A stretch of 11,175 nucleotides of DNA from Pancytospora philotis (taxonomy: Eukaryota; Microsporidia), in NCBI GenBank assembly GCA_023647555.1, contig JALRLY010000211.1:1-11175 (forward strand), in the 5' to 3' direction. Of the stretch, positions 6,917 to 11,175 are shown piece by piece (position 1 is the first letter of the stretch; the number at the start of each line of letters is the position of its first letter). The notes under the pieces are model-generated. The model saw nothing but the letters and a program-made list of their open reading frames with translations. It had not been told where the DNA came from and did no database searches. Both the position numbers and the translations under genes were made by a program.

Positions 6917-8509
6917 CTATTGTACGTCCTCGCCATACTCCTTCAGCGACTCTTTATACGCGCTCAGCAGCTTATGGATCAGATGGTCGAAGGGCGCCTT
7001 GCGCGAGCATATGATGCTCTCAAAAAATGTGTAGTCCACGGCCTTGTACATGTACTCCGACTTGCCGTCCTCGCCGAAGTTCTTGATGTGCATCAGCATG
7101 CCGGGCGTGTACAGCTTGGTGTACCTGTCGGTGGACTTGAGGTGCTGCATGATCTCCTCGATGTTCTTGTACAGCACCATCTTGTCCATGAAGAAGATAT
7201 TGAGACTGCTGATGGAAATGCACAGGTACTTCAGCTCGAGCACGGAGCCGAAGCAGAGCCGCGGCACGAGGTCGTGGCCGTAGTTGTAGATCTTGATGCC
7301 CGGGAACTCCTTGCTGGCGATGGACGCGGACACGACCGGCGGGCAGCTGAAGGCCGTCACGCTGGCGCACGCGGTCCACTCCGGCTCGCGCTCCAGCATG
7401 ATCAGGTACACCAGCACAGCCACGGCCGCGCCGAGCGAGTGCCCGGCGAGCACCAGCTGCTTCACGCCCCGTCTGTCCATCTCGCTCCGCAGCACGCCCC
7501 AGTGCTGGTCCATGAAGGCCGTGCCCAGGTCGCGGATCCCGCGGTGCGCGTACCCGTCCTGGAAGTGCGCGTAGTCGCAGCTGAGGTCGTGGATGGTCTC
7601 GATCCCCGACGTCGTGCCCTTGAAGCTGACGACGAGCCGCCCCTTCGAGAAGAACGCGATGTACGAGATGGAGCTGTCGTCCCCGCGGAAATCCTCGAAG
7701 AGATCCGCCTCCTCGATGTCGAGCCGGTCCAGAATCGCCTTCTTCCTGTTGTCGCGGATGTTCACCGTGTCGCGCCGCTTCTCGAGGCCCCACGTGAAGA
7801 GCGAGTTGGCGAACGCCGCGGCCGCGTACTGCAGCATCTCCACGGCGCTCTCAAGGTCCGCGGCCGCGAGCTTCCCGTAGCTCGCCCTGCAGAACGGCTG
7901 CCCGCAGCTCGCGCCGTCGCAGTCGGGGATCCGGCACTCGCCGTAGATGTAGTTGTAGTAGTGCTCGGCCGAGACGTGCCCGAAGATCCAGCGCATGTGG
8001 CATGTGAAGGTCCCGCGCTGCGTCGTCTGCAGCAGGTTGTACACAATGCGGTACATGTGCGCGGTCTTCTGCGCAAACAGGAACGCGAAGAGGTCCTTCT
8101 TGGGCTTCTTGTACGGCACGATCCCCGTGGCCGGATTGCTCTTGCCGAAAATGCCGAAGCTGCCCGTGAGCTCCCCGACCTTCGGCGGCTCCCGCTCGTA
8201 GCAGTCGGCGCGGTCCAGATACTCGGCCGGCCTGAGCTCGAACGTCTCGGTCGTCCGCGCGCCGTCCTCCGTCTCGAGGAACATCCGCAGCGGGACCTTG
8301 GCCACCCCCACGCACTTCTGCTTCTCGTTGCGCAGGATCACGAACAGCTCGTTAAAAAGCATATCGTGGAGATCGGGCAGCAGCAGATCGAAGGAATGCT
8401 CGAAGGGGAACGCAGCGCCGTTGTAGGAGTAGTGCAAGGACACGGGCTCCTCGGGCTGCGTCGACAGCGAGAACTCCGCCCGGAGTATTCGGCCCGTGTT
8501 GTACCCCAT
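6917..8509 (-). CDS. Class 3 lipase, diacylglycerol-lipase-like, with N-terminal C2-like domain
   Basis: The 530-residue protein is an alpha/beta hydrolase of the lipase_3 family, expected to cleave di- or triacylglycerols. The nucleophile elbow is GHSLGAAVAVLV with Ser358. The acid is Asp413 in YGHDLVPRL, a DAGL-like motif, and the base is His509 or His512 near the C-terminus. Upstream, RLVVSFKGTTSGIETIHDLSCD matches the strand and oxyanion region of DAG lipases. Residues about 1-85 resemble the second half of a C2 domain (FDLLLPDLHDML...LFVILRN...VGVAKVPL), suggesting membrane recruitment. There are no membrane segments or signal peptide, unlike animal DAGLs. Between the two domains is a Cys cluster, C192-x4-C-x4-C-x4-C207. 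The frame opens earlier (TTG 8542), but the first ATG is 8509, with CCCC 2 nt before it. It follows the B56 gene on the same strand after 248 bp. Confidence 0.88.
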   Translation of the reverse strand: MGYNTGRILRAEFSLSTQPEEPVSLHYSYNGAAFPFEHSFDLLLPDLHDMLFNELFVILRNEKQKCVGVAKVPLRMFLETEDGARTTETFELRPAEYLDRADCYEREPPKVGELTGSFGIFGKSNPATGIVPYKKPKKDLFAFLFAQKTAHMYRIVYNLLQTTQRGTFTCHMRWIFGHVSAEHYYNYIYGECRIPDCDGASCGQPFCRASYGKLAAADLESAVEMLQYAAAAFANSLFTWGLEKRRDTVNIRDNRKKAILDRLDIEEADLFEDFRGDDSSISYIAFFSKGRLVVSFKGTTSGIETIHDLSCDYAHFQDGYAHRGIRDLGTAFMDQHWGVLRSEMDRRGVKQLVLAGHSLGAAVAVLVYLIMLEREPEWTACASVTAFSCPPVVSASIASKEFPGIKIYNYGHDLVPRLCFGSVLELKYLCISISSLNIFFMDKMVLYKNIEEIMQHLKSTDRYTKLYTPGMLMHIKNFGEDGKSEYMYKAVDYTFFESIICSRKAPFDHLIHKLLSAYKESLKEYGEDVQ

Positions 8510-8511
8510 GT

Positions 8512-8515
8512 GGGG
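8512..8515 (-). promoter_or_regulatory. CCCC motif just upstream of the lipase ATG
   Basis: On the minus strand the leader reads CAGCCCCAC followed by ATG, so CCCC ends 2 nt before the start. This microsporidian-type signal selects ATG 8509 over the longer non-ATG extension. Upstream there is no clear TATA block, only CAATAAATG about 80 nt away. Confidence 0.5.
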
Positions 8516-8707
8516 CTGCTGCCGCGGCGGAACTTGAGACAAGCGCAGTTGTTTGGGCTTGGACGGCTGAGCTGTAAACGAAGATGCGTGGGAGCATTTA
8601 TTGAAGTGAGCATGCGAGCGGTATTAAATGCACCACTGGATGCACATAAAGGCACTGTCCTGTTGGTTATGGGCAGTGCGTTAGAATAAATCTAGAAAGC
8701 CGCTAGT

Positions 8708-8713
8708 TTTATT
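8708..8713 (-). terminator. AATAAA poly(A) signal of the B56 gene
   Basis: On the minus strand AATAAA lies about 45 nt after the B56 stop codon (8758-8760) and follows two small stem-loops. It is the only exact hexamer in the 248-bp gap to the lipase ATG in that orientation, apart from the one at about 8597-8602 near the lipase leader. Confidence 0.5.
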
Positions 8714-8724
8714 AATTTACACTG

Positions 8725-8755
8725 ATAAACTACGGTTTATACTAGGCGCACCTAG
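8725..8755 (-). repeat. Two adjacent stem-loops in the B56 3' region
   Basis: Just after the B56 stop, CTAGG/CCTAG with a 4-nt loop (8742-8755) is followed after one base by ATAAAC/GTTTAT with a 4-nt loop (8725-8740). Both stems are perfect. Each precedes the AATAAA at 8708-8713, so both would be in the transcript's 3' untranslated region. They may act in 3' end formation or mRNA stability; that is inference. Confidence 0.45.
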
Positions 8756-8757
8756 CA

Positions 8758-9879
8758 TTACTTTGAATGCATGGTATCAGAGGCCTTGCCCTGCTTTTCC
8801 TGGTTGTAGCGGACCAGGCAGCTTTCGAAGAGCTCGCAGTTCTCGTTCATAACCATCCGCAGCGCCGCCAACGCCTGGCAGCGCTGCTCCGCACGCCAGA
8901 ACTTGCGGCCCAGATTGTACAGGCTGGCGAAGCAGCGCGGGAGGATCCCTGGGAGATGCGCTAGGATATAGGATCTGGAGGCCGGGCTCTCTAGCACGAA
9001 TATGGCGCGCTCGATAACTACGTGATTCGCGCTCGAAAGAGCTGTTTGCAACAGCGCGGCCACCAGCGCCTCAATGCCGGTTCCTTGTTTGAGCTGCCCA
9101 TGCAGCTCGATGATTTTGGCGGTCTCGGCGAGGGCCCAGCACTGCGCAGGTGTCCCGAGAAGCAGAAACCGCTTGTTGAAATGGCGCAGCGTACCGATGA
9201 GGCATTCGGGATCCCTCCGGGAGTAAAGAAGCACCGCAACGGCAGCAGAAGGAGCGCTGATGGCGAAGATGACCGGAAGGACGAACTGGCTGTAGAAGTC
9301 GCTGCCCTCGCTGCCGGGCTTCAAGGCTGAGGTCAGAATGAATACAAACCTGGCCAGATGCACGCCGGTTCCCTGGAAATTATCTCTAACTGCAGCGTGT
9401 GCGCGCTCGTTCTTCTCTCTGAGCGATACGAGTTCATTTCTAGCGATGCTCAGCAGTGCTGTGTGTGTCTGCGGGTACCTGCGGCAGATCGCCTCGATGA
9501 CCGCAAGCGCAGCATCGGCACGTTCGTGCGCATCACTTGCCAAAAGAGACACCAGTGCTGCTAATACGCGTTCGTCGAAGCGCTGCGTGAAGTCATTGTA
9601 GCTCCAGCGCATTTGCATGATTGCTGTGCTGGTATCTGCGAGTACACGGACCAGGCGGTGGGTTGAAAATGCACCGATACCATTCCGTATGCTAATAGCG
9701 CCGGAGCTTACCTCTACTTCTTCTGCTACGCCAATTTTCTTCTTCGCAGCAGAGTTAAGGTCATCTGATCCAGCCCGGCATAGATACTCGATAGCCTCTT
9801 GCTCATCAAGCGCGTGGCTTATGCTTATGGTATCGGTATCAGGGAACCCCGGCGCTTTGCCTCGTCTGTCGGAGAGCAT
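8758..9879 (-). CDS. RTS1: Protein phosphatase 2A regulatory subunit, B56 (B') family, divergent
   Basis: The 373-residue, mostly helical protein matches the HEAT-like repeat fold of B56 subunits, which bind the PP2A A-C core and select substrates. The best matching part is the C-terminal half. FVLPVIFAIS corresponds to the B56 VLLPLHK block, and LGTPAQCWALAETAKIIEL to the repeat before the VxERAL motif. Residues 288-292 (VIERA) begin VIERAIFVLESPASRSYI, followed by LPGILPRCFASLYNLGRKFWRAEQR. That is close to the B56 [20 protein letters not shown] signature. The end, MNENCELFESCLVRYNQEK, matches the MNQKLFDDCTQQF region. It is shorter than usual (about 450-750), lacking long N- and C-terminal extensions. 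The region where B56 proteins carry HRIYGKF reads IEAICRRY (128-135). The ATG follows CCCC by 3 nt. The symbol is the fungal B56 name and assumes a single family member. Confidence 0.75.
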   Translation of the reverse strand: MLSDRRGKAPGFPDTDTISISHALDEQEAIEYLCRAGSDDLNSAAKKKIGVAEEVEVSSGAISIRNGIGAFSTHRLVRVLADTSTAIMQMRWSYNDFTQRFDERVLAALVSLLASDAHERADAALAVIEAICRRYPQTHTALLSIARNELVSLREKNERAHAAVRDNFQGTGVHLARFVFILTSALKPGSEGSDFYSQFVLPVIFAISAPSAAVAVLLYSRRDPECLIGTLRHFNKRFLLLGTPAQCWALAETAKIIELHGQLKQGTGIEALVAALLQTALSSANHVVIERAIFVLESPASRSYILAHLPGILPRCFASLYNLGRKFWRAEQRCQALAALRMVMNENCELFESCLVRYNQEKQGKASDTMHSK

Positions 9880-9882
9880 AAA

Positions 9883-9886
9883 GGGG
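9883..9886 (-). promoter_or_regulatory. CCCC motif just upstream of the B56 ATG
   Basis: On the minus strand the leader is GCTGCCCCTTT followed directly by ATG 9879. The run ends 3 nt before the start codon, the same arrangement as at the lipase, RPN1 and AN1 genes, and supports this start. Confidence 0.55.
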
Positions 9887-9939
9887 CAGCCTTTTGCCGT
9901 ATTCTGCGCATGCAGATAGAGTACTATTCATGCATGTGT

Positions 9940-9961
9940 GCATCTATGCAGTCATAGATGC
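9940..9961. repeat. Perfect 9-bp stem-loop upstream of the B56 gene
   Basis: GCATCTATG-cagt-CATAGATGC is a perfect inverted repeat with a 4-nt loop, about 60-80 nt ahead of the B56 ATG on the minus strand. It could be a protein-binding palindrome, a 5' leader hairpin or part of a small RNA. Confidence 0.5.
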
Positions 9962-10080
9962 TTTGCACTGTTATTATTTCGACGGTACTCGGGTTGCCCA
10001 CAATGCGTGTGACTGGCAGCCAATCCACGTTTTGATATTATTCCTGTCAACTGCTAACAGACGCTGCTTATAGTTGTGTA

Positions 10081-10111
10081 GAATGCCACTGTGCTGCACA
10101 GTGTTTCATTC
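10081..10111. repeat. Two-part 12-bp stem-loop
   Basis: An inner stem CACTGTG/CACAGTG (10087-10093 with 10097-10103) closes a 3-nt CTG loop. An outer stem GAATG/CATTC (10081-10085 with 10107-10111) is separated from it by an asymmetric internal loop (1 nt against 3 nt). All twelve pairs are Watson-Crick. Confidence 0.5.
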
Positions 10112-10128
10112 AGATACGCTAAAAATGC

Positions 10129-10143
10129 ATAAATAAAATTTAA
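10129..10143 (+). promoter_or_regulatory. TATA-like block resembling the AN1 promoter
   Basis: ATAAATAAAATTTAA closely resembles the TATAAATAAAAAATTTA block ahead of the AN1 gene (10588-10604). It lies about 30 nt before ATG 10172. It could be a promoter for the small ORF or RNA there, or it could be an AATAAA signal (10132-10137). No gene ending nearby on the + strand explains the latter. Confidence 0.3.
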
Positions 10144-10171
10144 CTTGACAGAGAAATACCAAAGGCAGCGG

Positions 10172-10312
10172 ATGGTGAGCAGCGAGCTAGTGAGAAGTTT
10201 GCACGGCTGGGCGGTTATGACTGAGCATCAAGAAAAGCTACCAGCATGCACTGTACAGCTACAGCGATCATTTTTGCCGGCACGGCGGGCAGTCCCCTTT
10301 TGCATGCTGTAA
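10172..10312 (+). CDS. Possible very small ORF (46 aa), doubtful
   Basis: This 46-residue frame begins MVSSELVRSLHG and ends PFCML, with no recognisable domain, signal peptide or membrane segment. The only reason to list it is the AN1-promoter-like AT block about 30 nt upstream. The same DNA also forms a plausible branched RNA fold (10242-10309), which is an alternative use of the region. No CCC motif precedes the ATG. Confidence 0.15.
   Translation: MVSSELVRSLHGWAVMTEHQEKLPACTVQLQRSFLPARRAVPFCML
10242..10309 (+). ncRNA. Candidate structured RNA element with a three-way junction
   Basis: A perfect 9-bp outer stem (CAGCATGCA 10242-10250 with TGCATGCTG 10301-10309) encloses two hairpins. CTGTA-cagc-TACAG (10251-10264) abuts the outer stem directly, and GCCG-gca-CGGC (10276-10286) follows. 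All arms are perfect. The outer arms contain the self-complementary GCATGC, so part of the match is cheap. No known RNA family is recognised. Confidence 0.25.
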
Positions 10313-10320
10313 CGGTTTCT

Positions 10321-10475
10321 ATTGGTCTGACCCCTTAAAACAGCCCCTGCGCGAGCCCCTTTGCGCCCCGTGCAGACTGCGCGGCAGCCATTGGTGCGCC
10401 GCGCCTGACCAATCGCCGGACGGCGGCCTCCTGCGTGTTTGTTGTCTGCTGCGGCGTAAACAGCAAGCGGATTGG
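10321..10475. promoter_or_regulatory. Cluster of four CCAAT boxes upstream of the AN1 gene
   Basis: CCAAT pentamers occur at 10321-10325 (minus), 10390-10394 (minus), 10409-10413 (+) and 10471-10475 (minus), all as ACCAAT or GACCAAT variants. They lie 140-300 nt ahead of the AN1 ATG. In eukaryotes such boxes are bound by the HAP/NF-Y complex. The cluster may drive AN1, or B56 in the other direction. Confidence 0.4.
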
Positions 10476-10587
10476 TGTCTCATGTCCCAAACGCGTGTTG
10501 CAAACAACACCAAACAAGGGGGCGTAGGAGAAATTAATAGGAGCAAATTTGGTTTTACGAGTGTTACTAAATTTTTGGTGTGGCTAA

Positions 10588-10608
10588 TATAAATAAAAAA
10601 TTTACCCC
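10588..10608 (+). promoter_or_regulatory. TATA-like block plus CCCC motif upstream of the AN1 gene
   Basis: TATAAATA (10588-10595) is followed by an A/T run and then ACCCC (10604-10608), with ATG at 10617, 8 nt later. It is the most complete example in the window of the AT-block-plus-CCC start signal and fixes the AN1 start. Confidence 0.6.
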
Positions 10609-10616
10609 AAACACTC

Positions 10617-10970
10617 ATGCCTACGAGCAAAGAAACAATTAACAGCGACCAGCCCGGGGACGCGCCGGTGGACATGTGCCAAGCGAAGATGATGAAGATC
10701 GTCGCCAAGCGCAAGCTGATATCGGAGCCGGTCCAGCCGGTGAAGCAGAGCAAGATCGTGAAGGGCCACCAGCCGAACCCCGAGAAGTGCTCCTTCTGCG
10801 ACAAGAAGCTCAAGTTCACGAGCGCGTTCATGTGCCGCTGCGAGAACTTCTACTGCAATAGACACCGGTTCTTCGACCAGCACAACTGCACCTTCGACTA
10901 CAAGACGGAGGCCAGGAACAAGCTCAAGCAGGACAACCCGAAGGTTGTCGCGCGGAAGCTCGGCGAGTAG
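10617..10970 (+). CDS. AN1-type zinc-finger protein (ZFAND family)
   Basis: The 117-residue protein ends in a complete AN1 finger: C58-x2-C61-x11-C73-x-C75-x4-C80-x2-H83-x5-H89-x-C91, which binds two zinc ions. The family tail FDYKTEARNKLKQDNPKVVARKL follows (typical FDYK...GR..L.K.NP.V.A.KL). ZFAND5/6-type proteins usually pair this finger with an N-terminal A20 finger that binds ubiquitin. Here residues 1-50 are short, lysine-rich and have only C21, so the A20 finger is absent. The family is linked to stress responses and proteasome-bound substrate handling; a role with the proteasome here is inference. The start is supported by the TATA/CCCC block, and a poly(A) signal follows at 11005. 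Confidence 0.92.
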   Translation: MPTSKETINSDQPGDAPVDMCQAKMMKIVAKRKLISEPVQPVKQSKIVKGHQPNPEKCSFCDKKLKFTSAFMCRCENFYCNRHRFFDQHNCTFDYKTEARNKLKQDNPKVVARKLGE

Positions 10971-11004
10971 CCGCCGACGGACTGCATGTTTGTCGCTTGT
11001 ATTT

Positions 11005-11010
11005 AATAAA
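11005..11010 (+). terminator. AATAAA poly(A) signal of the AN1 gene
   Basis: AATAAA begins 35 nt after the TAG stop (10968-10970), within TTTAATAAAGG. It is the nearest exact hexamer. A second AATAAA at 11129-11134 is further away and may belong to something beyond the window. Confidence 0.6.
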
Positions 11011-11175
11011 GGAGAATTCGCCGATCCATCCCTTTTGCTCTCTGCGTTTTGTGCGTGTTTCTGATGGCGCGCGTGCCGGGCCGCTCGCGTTGGGTGGCTA
11101 GAAGCGCTGACGTGTTTTTAATTTATCAAATAAAATTGCTGAGGGGTGCTGCCGCGCTGTAGGAGCTGTTGCGGC

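Larger units (their letters stand above)
9880..10616. other. 737-bp intergenic region between divergent B56 and AN1 genes, rich in structure
   Basis: This gap serves as the shared upstream region of two divergent genes. It contains a 9-bp perfect hairpin (9940-9961), a 12-bp two-part hairpin (10081-10111), and a possible branched element (10242-10309). Further right are four CCAAT boxes (10321-10475), a 6-bp hairpin (10495-10510), and a TATA-like/CCCC start signal for the AN1 gene. A 46-codon ORF (10172-10312) is the only reading frame of note. The left part is moderately AT-rich and 10270-10480 is GC-rich. I found no tRNA boxes and no match to known spliceosomal RNAs. Confidence 0.6.

Noticed and set aside
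6824..8689. 621-codon + strand open frame opposite the lipase
   Set aside because: Nearly all of it is the complement of the lipase, and its low-complexity Leu/Arg/Val/Glu composition is typical of a shadow frame. Its first 30 codons lie in AT-rich spacer and look signal-peptide-like only because they are AT-rich.
10319..10831. 170-codon minus-strand frame over the AN1 gene and its upstream region
   Set aside because: Its apparent hydrophobic segments come from the complement of AN1 coding and AT-rich promoter sequence. The AN1 finger on the + strand is complete and has proper start signals.

Overview
The window looks like a compact, intron-poor eukaryotic genome, most probably microsporidian. 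Every recognisable protein is eukaryotic (26S proteasome RPN1, PP2A B56, a DHHC-type membrane protein, a class 3 lipase, an AN1 zinc finger, and a probable GPI-transamidase PIG-U/GAB1 subunit). All are uninterrupted single reading frames, and most are shorter than their fungal or animal relatives. Four genes have a CCC/CCCC run 2 to 8 nt before the ATG, a start-proximal signal described in microsporidia. Two convergent genes end with AATAAA built into the last codons. Genes are GC-rich, and the gaps between them are mostly AT-rich.

Layout. On the left are three + strand genes: a polytopic membrane protein (114-1172, PIG-U-like), a DHHC-family four-pass membrane protein whose catalytic core has decayed (2047-2988), and a small unrecognised protein (3273-3659). 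In the middle, RPN1 (3757-6273, minus) converges on the small gene. A weak 79-codon secreted-type ORF lies at 6469-6708 (+). On the right are a C2-like plus lipase_3 protein (6917-8509, minus) and a PP2A B56 subunit (8758-9879, minus). A 737-bp gap rich in hairpins and CCAAT boxes follows, then an AN1 zinc-finger gene (10617-10970, +).

The genes are not an operon or pathway. They are housekeeping or regulatory functions in ordinary eukaryotic order: protein turnover (RPN1, possibly AN1), phosphatase targeting (B56), and membrane or lipid functions (PIG-U-like, DHHC-like, lipase).

Three things stand out. The DHHC protein keeps its family architecture but has DHYN in place of DHHC and has lost the second zinc site. 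The B56 protein lacks the family's peptide-docking signature. The 9.88-10.62 kb gap concentrates several perfect stem-loops, a possible three-way-junction element, and four CCAAT boxes. All family calls are from motif reading only; no alignment or database search was run.
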